A DNA stretch of 64,000 bases, from assembly GCA_964035545.1 (NCBI GenBank), contig OZ037767.1, forward strand, positions 2,422,680-2,486,679. The letters run 5' to 3'. The position numbers and the translations under genes are program-made. This DNA is from Bugula neritina (taxonomy: Eukaryota; Bryozoa; Gymnolaemata; Cheilostomatida; Bugulidae). Below are positions 36,301 to 49,764 of the stretch, piece by piece (position 1 is the first letter of the stretch; the number at the start of each line of letters is the position of its first letter). The notes beneath the pieces are model-generated. The model ran no database searches, was not told the DNA's origin, and saw nothing but the letters and a program-made list of their open reading frames with translations.

Positions 36301-38664
36301 TTATTTTTCACCATTAAAATTTTCCTGCACTATTATTAAGCAAAAAACCCACTGATGTTAATTACCACAGTGCAAGCATATATTTTAAAATGCAAAAAGA
36401 CAGATATATTAAAAAACATCATTTAACCTTACTCACCAAATAGTATAATATCCTTCTGGTGTGCACATTTCATATCAAATATTTATTAAACTTACTCTAA
36501 TGATACAATATAGTGCAAGACCTCTAAAGACTTAATATATATAAGATGCGATAACGAGCTTTAACAAAGTGTGCAGCTGGCATAACGTAGCCTATAAACC
36601 AACCGAGATTCAGTATAGAAAGTTTGGTGAGGTTAACCAGCCCGTCCATAACAACAGATCCTGTGACATGCAGCTCTTTCAGATTACGAGAGAGACTTCG
36701 AATGCTCTCTGGGCCAAGAGTCAGATTTCCTCTGCAATGTAACACAATGTGCATGCTAGAGGGGACATAACTTCCTCTACTACCAGGTGTGTAGGAAATG
36801 TTTATTGCTGGTAACAGCATTGCACAGACAATATGCCTACTGCTAGTAGGTAACAATAGTCAGTAAAATGTTTATACCTGTGATGTTCATTAATTTAATA
36901 AATACTAGCAACGGTGGTGTTTGTAAGCCAACATAACAGTAGCAATAGTATGATGCAATTATTATTTCAAATTATTTTCTATTTCATATCAGTTCAAATA
37001 TCGATTTACTGCTTTTGTAATTCTTCAGATTGGAAAATAATTTCCATGATCGCCAGAGTTGTTATAGCAACAGATTTGACACAACTAAAGTAATATACAG
37101 CCCATATGTAGGTATGAGACGTACTCAGTACAACTAAAGTAATATACAGCCAATATGTAGGTATGAGACATACTAAGTATAACTAAAGTAATACACAGCC
37201 CATATGTAGGTATGAGATGTACTCAGTACAACTAAAGCAATACACAGCCCATATGTAGGTATGAGACGTACCTAGTACATTTAGCAGCGTGTGGAGATTG
37301 AGATAGTGCTAATACTTCTAAATTATCCAATCCTTGAAAAGCTGTGGTAGAGAAAGTATGTGAACCATTGTAGCAGGGGAGATTGTCAGTCATATTCAGT
37401 AGCTTCAACTCCTGAAAAGCTTCTGAATTAAAAGTATCCTTGAATATACGTCTACAATAGTACAAGTCTGCAATTATTGCACACGAAATATAAGATCCAA
37501 CTCCCAATTACCTGCATTATCTAAACTATGCATAGTAAATATTTAATAACTCCAGTGATCAAAGGTCATTAGTGTTACTGAAAGTCCTCTGAAGGTCAAA
37601 GGTCAAAGTATGGAATAATCTAGTGTTTAAAGATTATACAGCCTAGTCAAGCTAAACTTTCTTCCTAGTAACTTATAAAAAGATTTCCATGCTGTATGAA
37701 CACATCTTATATTTGGACAGGAAGAGGACAAAGTTAGATCACATCTTCAAACATGAAAATAATGCATGAAAACAAAATTACTATTTACTAGAGCTTTTTA
37801 TGTTCATCATAGACTCAAATCGACAGCAACTAGTAACACCCTGAATAGAATAAGCCGAAGTTTACCAGTACTAGTAGTGCTCCAATTACACACTTTAGTG
37901 AGTTGATGAAATGACTCACACAGTCAGTGTTATCAGAGTGATTAAATTACGATTAGGCAAGAACTTGAATAATAGACTTACTGGATGTGGTTAGAACTTA
38001 AATCCAAACTTCGAAGATTCATAGAGCTGTTTCCAAACCAGGTCAAGTTCTCTGCAAAGTGTTGGAGCGAACGAATGTCACAGTTGCTAAGGTCAACATG
38101 AATGCCCCCTGTGTCATCACTAAATAGTCTAGACGAAGTGCATGAGCAACAGCAGCCATCCTCAGGAATACAAAGGCTCCCGACCCACAGTTCTTTCAGA
38201 GTATGTTTATTGCACTGAGGCTAGAAAAATTATACAATTTGATATCCTGATTTGATAATTGTACTTTTACTGATGAAAAATAAACAACACGCAATATACC
38301 ATGTTTCAGTATAATTATTATCTATAATTTGCAAAAGTGTTTACTGGCATTGATGTTGGCTGTATGTATCTTGTATAACATTATACTCCTCAGTTCTTAA
38401 AATAGGGAGTTGTCTGCCATAAATGGGCGATTTACTCAAATCAAATTTAAAGGCAAATTTATAGCTGTATCCAGTGTGGCAGGTCATAGATGTTTACCAT
38501 GCAGAAGCTATTTCATCCAAAATATAATATGACAATAATAACTATAATAAAATACATCAAGTTTTATTTAGACATTAAGGACTAAATACCTTGCATGGTG
38601 AATCTGTTGTGGTAGACAAAGAGTTTGAAAGACCAACGAATAAGATTAACAGCAGGTGAAGCAT
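33332..38664 (-). CDS. Toll-like receptor (LRR ectodomain, TM, divergent TIR)
   Basis: Six exons with matching phases: 38664-38590, 38220-37982, 37451-37272, 36731-36604, 36037-35858, 35163-33332. They give 877 aa. Order of parts: signal peptide (MLHLLLILFVGL, first exon); LRR N-cap with CCCSC and HVDLSNCDIRSL; LRRs through all ectodomain exons; a C-terminal cap (CLCACNSS...W...C) just before the membrane; a transmembrane helix about 666-691; and a cytoplasmic TIR-like domain about 716-860. Such receptors sense microbial or developmental ligands and signal through TIR adaptors. The TIR keeps a box-2-like DILPGE and the SDTVLLLMP...YEL block. Box 1 is replaced by KLYLSFCTSC and the box-3 FW is absent, so adaptor use may differ. 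The donor at 36604 (GTTGGT) is weak and chosen by phase. Two introns carry minisatellites starting at the donor. Confidence 0.88.
35461..35857. repeat. 18-20-bp minisatellite starting at a splice donor
   Basis: About 20 copies of a unit reading AGTATGACTCACACATAT on the minus strand. They begin at the donor of the fifth Toll-like receptor exon (A|GTATGACTCA), which has the same 11 bases as the unit. Confidence 0.88.
37085..37271. repeat. 49-bp tandem repeat, four units, containing the splice donor
   Basis: Four nearly equal 49-bp units. The unit nearest the exon contains the real donor and the last bases of the exon: TGTACTAG|GTACGTCTC against TGTACTGAGTACGTCTC in the next units. Confidence 0.88.
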
Positions 38665-39805
38665 CTCACCAATCTTTATAAATATATCGCCATGGTTGAG
38701 AAAATCAGATCAGCAACAAGAAGATGACTCCCAATTAGCCCATAACTTCACTTCACCAAGCCAATCGATCTATAAAAGGCATGTTTGTGCTTTAACGAAA
38801 AATAAAATACAGCATAATTATTGATAATAATAATTGATAATACAATTTTATAATTATCAAGTGAATAAACTTAAATTATTGTAATAGATTACCTTATAGT
38901 GTTACTACTATAATTGAAAATTGTTAAGCTTAATCATAATGATAATCATAAATTTATCATATTGAGTTATTCATAGCGAACTATGAAGTGATAATGATAT
39001 TCATAATGATAATCAAAAGTTTATAAATATAACAACTGTACATCCCACCTATTCTAATAACGATTCTCTGTAGGCGTAGCAATAGAACTAGACGTAGTTC
39101 AATTTCAATTTGAATTTCGGTTTCTAATTAATTTTTATCCCATGCACCTGTAGCGTACAAAACATTTGAAACTGTAAATCAATTTTTCGTCATAGCTTCA
39201 GTTAACGTCATTGTTAAAGCTACAGTCACAGTGACAGAGTTCAAAACTAAATCTAATTCACTAATACTAATACTAATACTAATACAAATAGTAATAGTAA
39301 TAGTAATAGTAATTCATAATTGAGAGAGGAGAAATGGAATCAGAATGTATTGTTATACTTATAGTTATTATAACTGTTATTCCATACCAAATCAGTGAGA
39401 AGAATAGCGATAGAAACAGCACCGGGTGCATTGGTTCAGAAGTCTCAAGTTCAGAGTTGAGGGTTTCAACTATAACGTCAACTTTATATAAATACTGTAA
39501 TTAGTCACTCCTAACTTTCTGTTGTTTCTAGCGATATTCTAATATAAATATGAAATGCGGATTTGTGCATAGTTTGAGTTCTAGTAGATATAGGCAGAGG
39601 GGAGAGAGATGTTACCTGCTTGAAAAATATGGTAATTGCACTGCACATATTGACGAATCAAAATTTGTAAACCTAAGCTAAGCAAAAGAAGGAAGTTTAC
39701 GATAGAAGTGGAATAGACAGCAATAAAGCAAATTCGCTAGAATTATCGCTATTTCAATTCTTTAGTGAACATCTGTCTTTAAAATAAACTCGCTCATACA
39801 GCTAA
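38665..39805. other. Upstream region of the Toll-like receptor gene
   Basis: No gene seen. About 38820-39010 repeats TAATGATAATCATAA-type words. 39260-39315 is a run of ACTAAT and AGTAAT words like that at 850-1100. It should include the receptor promoter on the minus strand. Confidence 0.5.
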
Positions 39806-39891
39806 GGCTCCGTGGCGCAATGGATAGCGCGTCGGACTTCTAATGGTTAGATGTTATTCGGAGGTTGTGGGTTCGAGTCCCACCGGAGTCG
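39806..39891 (+). tRNA. tRNA-Arg (TCT) with a 13-nt intron
   Basis: 86 nt. The acceptor stem GGCTCCG pairs with CGGAGTC (one G-T), with discriminator G at 39891. The A box is TGGCGCAATGG and the B box GGTTCGAGTCC. Anticodon TCT is at 39839-39841. A 13-nt intron (39843-39855) lies after anticodon-loop position 37, the standard eukaryotic site. With it removed, the anticodon stem TCGGA/TTCGG closes. The exons closely resemble animal tRNA-Arg-TCT, which also carries an intron here. It decodes AGA. Both internal pol III promoter boxes are intact, and a T-run terminator follows. Confidence 0.97.
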
Positions 39892-39898
39892 AGCAACA

Positions 39899-39905
39899 TT
39901 TTTTT
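39899..39905 (+). terminator. RNA polymerase III terminator
   Basis: Seven T in a row, 8 nt after the tRNA. Confidence 0.9.
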
Positions 39906-40993
39906 GTGAAAATGTTTATCACAACCTTATTTTATCACGAGAAACGATATCTGAATTAGGGGAGCCGGCTTGAACAGAGGATACAAAGATCCTAAAAGTG
40001 CCCACTCATCAGAATCTGCTCTCAGCGTTGCTGACAAAATCCGGAAATGCAAGCCAATATTATAGTCAGAACTATCAGAACTACTAGAAGGCTACTTATG
40101 GCTCAAGTACCTGCCTAATTGAAAAAAGTTTAGGCTCCAAAAGTTTCTGATTTTCCTTAGGGGCGAACTTGCTAAATCAACAAGTATGGTAAATGTTTTA
40201 AATCAAAGGGTAAATTGTGTAATTATCTGTTGTCCACATATTCAATTCCTCAGAATGATAGACACAACCAGTTGGCAGTGGAATTCAGCTGGTTGTATCT
40301 AATAAGAACAGACTAGCGTTTGCCCATATTTCACATTTATATCCCCGACTTGTAAAGAATTACGCTATTCCTCTTCCTCAACCAATCACAGTGAACCAGT
40401 CTAAAAAACGACTGTCAAACTTGCACTATGTGTAAGTACAAAATTTAGCATTCTTCACATAACTGTGTACTGAAGCTTAAATATGCTGCCTCAACAACAG
40501 CAGCCTTGTGTACTCTTGAGGCTCATACAGAGAACAAGAATTATAAAAATAACTAGGTTAAATGACAGCACCAGAAAAAAATTTCCAAAGCCCAACTTCA
40601 ATATTACAGTGTACTTAAATCATAAGATACTTTATGCAACAATTTTATGATGTAAAATCTGAAAATTTGAATTGCGGCTAAGATTATTTGCATGTAAGGC
40701 CTTGCTTTAATAAAATACTGAAGTATAATTTATTGTAAAATGTTAGAAAGAAATATAAGAGGGACAAAACAAACAGGACTATTCAAAAAATATAACAAAA
40801 TTGCATATCTGGGTGACAGATACAGTATGACTGGTAGGTATTTTACATTGGCACAGTCACAACCAGTGAGCGGATATTTCTAATCAACCAATAGACACAG
40901 AATATTGCTACAAAATGTACGTATACTGCATACTACATGAAATGACACACAAATAGTACAGTTATGTTTTGATTGCTGCAGTTGGGAGATATG
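39906..40993. other. Region between tRNA-Arg and the GNMT 3' end
   Basis: No gene seen. The right part should be GNMT 3' UTR, with a candidate AATAAA (minus strand) at 40729-40734. Confidence 0.5.
40729..40734 (-). terminator. Candidate poly(A) signal of GNMT
   Basis: AATAAA on the minus strand, about 260 nt after the GNMT stop. Confidence 0.4.
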
Positions 40994-43900
40994 TTAGGCG
41001 GGGCGTTTGATGACGTGCATGTAGTAGGCGGGGTCTTTGGTCGAGTCATCCATAGGCTGAAAGTCAGCGTAGATGTGGTGTTCGGCATCAGCTCCAAACA
41101 CACTTCTGAGTAAACCATTGAACGTCTGCAGACGGTGAGGGTAATAGGAGAGGCGGAACTTCCAGCATCTGAGAGTAAGCAGCAATATTACTCAACTGTG
41201 TAATGATATATAATACAGTAATGATATCTAATATAACAGTAATATATAATATAGTAATGCTATATAATATAGTAATATATAATATAGCAATAATATATAA
41301 TATAGTAATGTTATGTAATATAGTAATGATATATAATATATTAAATATATATAATATAGCATATCCATAATACAGTAACATGATACATCTATAATATAGT
41401 AATATGGTATATATAATATATTAAAATAGCATATCTATAACATAGAAATATGCCTGTGATATCATATAGAAATAGTTTGGTATTAGTTCGTTATTTTAGT
41501 TTCACCTTGTTACATTGCATAGAAGCACTTTTATTTAAATAATATATTGTATGCGATACATACTAACATATTTCATATACAGTGATATATCCACAGCATA
41601 AATTGACTTGATGAGAAATAATATGGCATGAAAACTTAGGTATGAATACATTCAAAGCCTTGTAGCGTTAGACGTCAACGATGCTAGGAGGTGAAACATT
41701 GTGTATAAACTGCTTGGTACTAAAACTTGATTGAAAAGAGGGCGATATGACCCAATACTGACACTTGTTCAGCAGGGTCTATCCTCAACTTGGTCAGTAT
41801 GTCTGGTTCCACGTTGTGTATGTCCATCTCGTAGTCAAAGGTCGTCATCGTCGGCTTCCCATTTACTGTGAGATTGGAGCATTTTATGTCTTTTAAAAAT
41901 TTGCCCTTCAAAAAAACCACAAAACAGCTCATTGTTTGAGAAGTCGTGACAAAAACTTCTTGTTTTATATGACAAATCATGAACATATTGGTATGCTACA
42001 ATTATAATAACATGTGTATACACCTAGCAGGAGCAGACAACTTTTAAACAAAACAGATTAAAATAAATAGGCCACGCCTACAACCTTTACATGATAAGAT
42101 TTTCAACTGTCTGCAACTGGTAAGAGAAATAATGAATAAACAGAACATGACTGGTCATTGCTGCCTGCTTCCGCATCAATGGGTTGTCATGACAACACTG
42201 GGCAGTGCAAAAGGCAAGTTCTCACTTTTTACAACAATTAAAAGTAGAGTGAATCTTCATAACAATATTTATAATGCTGCACACTACATGCATTTAGCAA
42301 AACATGTCAATAACACTTTCTATTTGTTCTACATCATATAAGCACTAATACAAATATAAGCATACAAAGATGACAAATACTCTTAATTGGAAATCACTCC
42401 CTGAAAAGAAAGCAATTCTATTTGAATTACAACTTTTTCTACACAAACTTGCAGCTAGCCAGAGTATAGAATCAGTTCTATAGCGCAGGCTCTACTCAGC
42501 TCACCTGATAGTAAACATTGGGGCCCTGAGGCACGCACCCGTGGTCCAGGATGTAATCAAAGTTGCGGTGATCGATGAACAGTATTCCACCGGGTTTCAG
42601 CATCGAGTAGAACTGGGAGATGGCGACCTTGTGCTTCTCCAGATTACCTGGAATAGACAACACATGACTAATCACCAACAGACTATGAGCGGGACATCCT
42701 CGAACCCAACCTCTACACCATACCGAGGAGTGACCACATGTTCCCCAGTAACAGTATGCACCAAATTAACATTTGAAGTCAGCTCTTATAATATTTTCAT
42801 GGTCGCTGCTGCATAGAAAGGTTTCTGGCATTTTCTCTGGTTGGTTGCGTCACTCCAACACCAAGAACCAGCTTATAGCATATATCTATAGGCAAGCAAA
42901 TCCCTGGTTACATTATAATAGTCTGTAGCTGTAGGAGCTTGTGGAATATAACTGTCATTGCATAACTGTAGATTGTATTGGCACATGCCCCCTCCCCAGG
43001 AGCGAAATTTCATTGCTAAGGTTTCCCAGGCCAGTAGGTAGAAGCATTGTTGTGTGCAGATGCTACAAGAGGTTGAATTTGAAATTTCAATGCCTTTTCA
43101 ATAAATGACAAGAACTGGCCTAGTTCTGCATGCATCAATATGTGACAGGCTATTTGCATATAATAGATTGATAGCTGGATAAATATTAGGGAATATATCA
43201 TAACCTTGCTAAAGGTCATTCAAATGTTTACCAAAGCGCTGATAGAAGTAGTAGCAATCTACCACCAGTATCCTGTTACATGACATGCTCTAGTTATTGT
43301 AGCGTTCCAGTTGTTTACTCTTTCTATCCAGCACTCTCAACTAACCAATCAACATTTCATTTGTTGACCAGCAACTGGCATTAAATTGTTATAATTTAAA
43401 AATGTGTTTTAGTGTATTTATTCAGACCTTTATATTTTCAACACAAGTTAACCTGGAAACATGCCAATATTAATTTTAATATCAATATTTCAATACCAAT
43501 AAGTTCTGGTAAAGAGTAACTTTAAATTTTAAAAAGTAAATAACACTTACTATCAGTAAATAAATTATCTCCCCACAACAAATTAATTTGCGGTAAACTG
43601 GGGTTAAATAAATTTAATTTGCGCCAAACAACCTACAACTGATCAAAATTAATGCAGCAAACCATGTAACGTTACGTCTCCAGATTGTATTCCTACCAGC
43701 AGACAGTGGACAGGCGAATCCTACTAAACATTACGTTTCCACAACAACCCTAGTTGACCAAGTTACTATGTGTATCAGTTAATGACTTGTTTACATAACT
43801 GGGGCAAGTTTTGTTTACCAACTGGAAACGCTTTTAGCTGTCTGGCAGACTGCCAAATGCTCAGCAGTCACACTGGGAGCTCTTGCAGACGTTAGAAGAG

Positions 43901-45995
43901 GGCAAAGTCTAGGAGGTGGTAGAAACCAGTTTGAACAGATTACTTACTAACCGAACAATACTGTGCATGTGTAACACCAGCTGGTTCAAACCAGTCAACT
44001 ATCTCTGTTCACCAGTTTGATAGACAGGGAAACTGACAGTAGAGCGCAGGTGCTTCAACACACAACACAAGCTATTCTGAAAACTGCCATGTCATTATCC
44101 AGAACACCCCTTTCCCAATCTTCACCTTTTTGAGTATTTCAAGAACCCGTGACCTTTCTAGCAATGTCATATTGTATCAGTGGCTGTGCTGATCGCGTTA
44201 TATCCCCTGCACGATTTCATTTAGGAGCAATAGTGGAGAACTTGAGATATCCTGAGTTTTTTAATTTTGCTATTAAATTTTGGTTTGGGGGCGAGAATAT
44301 AACTTCTAATGCTACATTTCTATCTAGAACACAGGCTTTTCTCAATTTCTTCATTGCTGTACCTACCTACACTATTTCAGTGTTCAAAGCACTGCATCTT
44401 GTTATCAATACAAAATAATTTATGGCAAACAAAGCTGTGTGTCCATGGTGACAATTCTTTTGCCAGTTACATAAAATTCGTGTGCTTTCAGGGGCAATTT
44501 TTCCTGAACTGCTATGCATGTGCTGTGTTATGATATTTTCCTTCCATGTCCACATATTCATGTTACTAGGATAATTACCATGTCAATATGGCTATTCCGC
44601 AAACACTGACTACTTTATCACAGAATTATGGCCAGCATTATCATACCTTATTTGGTGCTTTGCTGTAACTAGTTATTTAGGCTATAAACTATTTCAAACA
44701 ATCTCAGGATTGGAAAAAGTCATCTATAGTATAGAAACCTAAGAATGGTTTAGCTGTTTGCATTAATCAAACAACTTCTCATGTTGAAAAGTTTGCAACA
44801 ATTTGTGACAATAAAAAATAGCAGTTCTAAGCCAACCTAAAATATATAGGTATTTGAGGTAGCGCCCTCTAGTATATTCGATGTTATACTATATTATATA
44901 ATAATATTGGGTAGCAATATATATAATAATAGCGATAGTAATATCATATCAATGTAAATATTATTCACTAGTTCACTATTTACCTTCAAAGTCAGGTAAA
45001 TGCGCGAAGGAATTTCCACAACAAATGACGGCATCAAACAGCTTGATAGGCACGTCACCGTCAGCATCCAGGTCTTCTTTCAACGTCAGCCAATTAGCCT
45101 CCTTTATTACTACAACACGCAGAAAGTATAAGGCACACCTACAGAGTATACTTTGTTGACGGAGGGGGGGGGGGGTAGAAACCGTTGTTAATAAAATACT
45201 AAACTGGTAACACCGTGTGGCCATGTTTACCCCATTTGTCGAATTTGGCCTCTTTCCTTCTCCTCCATCTCTCCTCCAGAGCAGATTTTAACATTTTGTC
45301 ACTAGCATCACAGCTGACTACCTCGAACCCTTCTTCTAGCAGCATAACCGAGTCGATACTACAAGAACATATGAAATAATGCTGCTGTAAAACATATGTG
45401 ATCATAAATCGTGCTTTATTTGAAATTACTGTATAAACACTTGAAATGTTTGAAATACATTGATTGTGTTTTTCACTCGACAAGTTTTATAAGTTGGTTT
45501 TACAGCATTGGAAGTTGTCTTTCTTTCCAAAGACAAATTTACAAGGCTATAGCAAAAACACAACACAGAACTTTTATAAATTCTATCAGTAAAATGTTTT
45601 ATCCTCAGCCAATTGCAGCTGGTGTAACATAATTTCAGGAAAAAGTTGCTGCATTGAAAAATTTTTCTTATATTTCCCTGGGACTATGATCTGATCTCTA
45701 TATAAAGAAAAACTCTGATCGGTTTCAGGGAATAAATTTATTAAAATATTTAAAGTTCAGTGAACTTTCACGCAGTTTTCTCCTACCCAGTTCCACAAGC
45801 AACATCAATAACAGTTTTCACTCCTCTGTCCTTGAAGGTCTGAACAAACCATTCCTTGTAGGCATCGGTTCTGCTGGTCTTACCTCCCATGTACAGCTCC
45901 CAGACCTTTGCTGCTCGTCCGTCAGCATACTGGTCTGGCAGACCCACTGTGGGCACACCAAGTGACCGAGTACGATATATGCCATCAATCGACAT
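40994..45995 (-). CDS. GNMT: Glycine N-methyltransferase
   Basis: Six exons with matching phases: 45995-45787, 45358-45231, 45109-44984, 42647-42505, 41905-41763, 41168-40994. They give 307 aa (human about 295). The enzyme moves a methyl group from S-adenosylmethionine to glycine, making sarcosine and controlling the SAM/SAH ratio in the cytosol. Visible marks: [20 protein letters not shown] at the N-terminus; the SAM-binding VIDVACGTG (62-70); [39 protein letters not shown] with the glycine-binding arginine near 182; and [10 protein letters not shown] near the C-terminus. An upstream in-frame ATG at 46022 would add nine residues. I chose 45995 because family members start just before YRTRSLG. 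The donor at 41763 was set by phase. Intron 3 (2.3 kb) holds a MITE; the last intron holds a minisatellite. Confidence 0.95.
41200..41435. repeat. AT-rich minisatellite next to the last GNMT exon
   Basis: Repeated TAATATAGTAATGATATATAA-like units, starting about 30 bp from the acceptor at 41168. Confidence 0.8.
44225..44358. mobile_element. MITE-like repeat, family A, copy 4
   Basis: In GNMT intron 3. Ends AGCAATAGTGGAGAA and TTCTTCATTGCT are an imperfect inverted pair. The inner TTAAATTTTGGTTTGGG block recurs at 26770-26792, where a half copy lies in a TAT intron. Confidence 0.5.
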
Positions 45996-46022
45996 TTTTT
46001 TCTCTAACCTGTAATTAGGCAT

Positions 46023-49000
46023 TTAAACGGGTGAATCACTCAAAAATCGTCCTTTGTAACACACTTATCATATTTGAGGAAGTGTATTATTATTACTATT
46101 ATTACTATTATTATTATTACTTTGCCAGTTTTAAAAGTAACTTTTATTCAATAAACTAGCTGCATGTCAGTAAAAATCAATGGCTTACAACATGTGTTTA
46201 AGACAATTATTTAAAAAAACACTATTTGTAAAGAAAATTGAGTAAATTCTGCACACATACTGTAGCACTTTAATTTAAAAAGTGAACGGGACCAGAATTT
46301 TTTAAACTGTTCACAATACCTGAACCTACACATTACTATTAGATTTTAAACATGCTATGCATTTATATTATCCAGTTGACATTTTAGCACTTAATAAAAA
46401 CAGAACAAGTAAGGTCGTATAATAAACTAAAAACAGTGGCTCATAATATAATTTAAACTGTTGTCGCAACAGTGTATTATTAATCAACAAGGAGCAAAAC
46501 ACGTTTTTTATCTCTGAATAATTTAGTTATCTCACCGTTGAAAATTTCTTTACTACAAGACAAACCATTATGCCATTTTTATTATGATATTTTCATCAAC
46601 AAAGACTGCTACTAATCAGTTTTACTCATCAATACTGGTAGAAAACACTTGATAATAAAGTTTGTTAGTACAATACTATGAGATTACTGTGGCCATTACT
46701 ACTAGTTATAGAAAACATAACACTGTAAATAATAAAATATTGCATTTAAAATTAATACATAAGCCTAAGGAAATTTAGAACTAAAGTTATAACACTTTTA
46801 AATGTTGTAAGAGTGAGAAAGAGCCCAAGGTTAATAATAAACGGAGGAACAAATGATAATTATTCACAAGCTGAAGTTAAATTTTTACACTATTACTATT
46901 AGTAATACTGTAAGTGTAATGGTATTGCTTTTTTATTCCTTTTGGCTCTATCACTTCTACTTCTAGTTCCAATCATAATGATTATGAATTACTATTACTA
47001 AATATTAGTATTGTTAAATATTCTAATTTAAATATTAAATATATAAATTATGTCCAAATATATTCATTACTAACTTCCAGTTTCAAAGACTAAAAGTAAA
47101 AGTAAATAACCTTAAAGAATTATTTTGACTACCATAATGAATATCAATATGAATATGGTGATCATTATCATTTGTCATTTTGATACTCACACTGATAGCT
47201 ATCATCAATACAATTATTACTAATACAATACAATTAATTATCATTCAGTGATTCTGATTTTATTAATATTTATATTAATTTAGTAATTATTTTATTTCAA
47301 TAACTAATAACTCTAAGTATAAGTCATAAGTGTCAAACTCAGTGATCAACGTTAACGGTGAATGGTGTTCACATTAGCCATTAGGTGTAAAATTTAATGC
47401 TAATCAGTAATCAGTAATTGCAAATTGTGATTGTCATTGTGATTGAGATTCAGATAGTCATACTCATAGTCATAGTGTCACCCGGATCACAATCACAATG
47501 ACTATGAGTATGACAAATGTGAAATGAGTAATTGTTATTGTAAAACTAAATGCATGATAAATGACAATCACAATGTAAATGTCATTGATCTAAAAAGCAA
47601 TACGGATGTGAAACTGAAAGTCAATGTATGATATGCTAATGAGTAAAGTTTAAAAATATTTTTTGAAACTATGCATGTTTGAGAAATTGATTCACGTTTA
47701 CCACCACCAAATATACCGCAACTGTGGTTAGTTGCAGGCGTATTATGGCTTTTATAGGCTTGAACTTTACGCGATAAACCGCTACTTCAGACTCTACCAA
47801 TTGCAAGAGCCTATTTCACTGGCCACTCATTTGTTGCATTCTGTGTTTTAATTGGAGGTTCTATCTGATATTCATTGCGCAATAATCGCACTCTTGCAGC
47901 TGCGTAGATAAGAAGTTATAGTACACCGCGAATAACTACCTGCAGAGTTATCGTATATTTAGTTGCAAAATACTGGTAAAGACAACTTCGAAATTAAAAC
48001 AAGTAATATAATTATAATTAAATTAAGTTACAATTTTCAAAGTTATAATTATTTTACCTCAGTTTTACAGCCAGCTAAAACCAACATTTTACAAGCAAAA
48101 CAGACCGTTAGCACTTGCAAATGCTTCAGAAAAAATGATATCAGAGATTATTTACTTGTGTAAAGGAATACTCACAAAAATGTACTTTTCCACATCGAAA
48201 ATAAACACTTTTACAGCCCATGCATATCATACAGCTATATAAAATTAAAGTGCGAGTAAAAATAGAAACATGAAACATATTGCAGCGCATGCAGCAGGTA
48301 TTAAAGCAGTGAAGATGGTAGAAACTACAAAATGCATTATATGTAGAAGCATAATATTAAAAGTATTGTCGACAGTTGAACAAAAGTAATCTAGCCAACT
48401 AAAGTGATCATATGAACTAGCTTTCAACAATCAGTATTTATGGCCATGAGACTGGCTATTATCTTAACAGATCAGATAGAGATAGGTAGACCACCTGCCC
48501 TTAGAATGTCACATTGTCTACAGGTGGCCTCCTCAATATGGCTTTAGCCACACCACAACATTACCTGCATATATTATCCATCTCATAGAACAGTTCTTTG
48601 ATAGTCTGAGAATGGGCAGTAGTAAGAAAAGTGTGTGTTTAGAGATTAGACAATGCGTATAAATGCAGGTAAAGATTAGCCAACATCAGTATTCAGTGTT
48701 TTAGGGAAGATAACTCTTGAGATATGAGCTGCTAGTATATTAAATTATAGGAGCCATTTTTAAATAGCTTTGTGATTCTGGTAGAAAATATGAAAGAAAA
48801 GAACCATTTAAAAAATGTACAATATTTGCTCAAAAATTTGTGAGCAACTGGAAAAAAATTCTTGCACTTTGTCTTGGAGTAGACAGCTCTTCACTTCAAA
48901 GGGTACTCTCCTTTAAAATTCATAAACAATTATTTAATTTTGAAGTACAGTTTATTTTTAAACATATTTTTCATATCTTTAACTCCTCCAAACTAAAACA

Positions 49001-49764
49001 TAAATTATTTGTCATCAAGAATAACTCATAATATAATTTTAGCAAAATTAAAAATACAAACTACTAATTATATTCAGTGGAATGTATAACACTAATTCCA
49101 ATGACAATCACCACAAGAATACAAATAACATTCAAATTAAAATAAAATATACACAGCACCATAACCATAAGTGACATGTTCATCAAAAGCTTGTATATAC
49201 ACCAAATAAAATACTACAAAACAATTATATTAATTTGAATTAATTCCAGTGGCTAAATATTATAACTTTTCCTACCATAGAGACAGCTTAAATTAAAAAG
49301 AAGTTATTATAAAAGAAAACAGAAAATTAGTAAACAGCTACATTAACTCTTGACTTCATTGTTATTGTATCAATAATCGACCAGTATTGCTTCATCCTCC
49401 AATCAAGTTACAGGATACTTTGCAAACCAGTGGCTCCTCATTATATTCCATTCCAGGTAGTCAATGCACCACTACTCTTTGTTGAGGAAGGCTAGAAACC
49501 TCGAGCTGCCAAGTCTACAGTTAACTCACATACTAACTTGTGGCAGCAGTGCAAACAATAAATGTAACCTGCTGACTCATTTTACTGCTGACTACTAATA
49601 ATTTAAGTTTTAAAATAAATCTATAAATAGCAAATGTCCGAGTGACATTATCCGGTATATTTTAATTTTAGAAATAATGATATATTGCATGACTCATCAT
49701 ACATGTCTTAGTGTTAAGTGATCAAGAGGTTGATAAGTGCGGGACGCCATTTCAGACACCCAAA
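46023..49764. other. Region between RALGAPB and GNMT
   Basis: No gene seen. 46085-46120 is an ATT-rich run. 46900-47650 is built of shifting simple words (TAGTAAT, CAGTAAT, GTCATTGTGATT) and holds a 17-bp inverted repeat. It should include the GNMT promoter and, at the right end, the RALGAPB 3' UTR. Confidence 0.5.
47457..47514. repeat. 17-bp perfect inverted repeat
   Basis: GTCATACTCATAGTCAT (47457-47473) and its exact reverse complement (47498-47514), 24-nt spacer, within simple-sequence DNA upstream of GNMT. Confidence 0.85.

Noticed and set aside
43660-44060. Possible MITE with AACGTTACGT and GGAAACG words in GNMT intron 3
   Set aside because: No convincing pair of terminal inverted repeats or target duplication could be defined.
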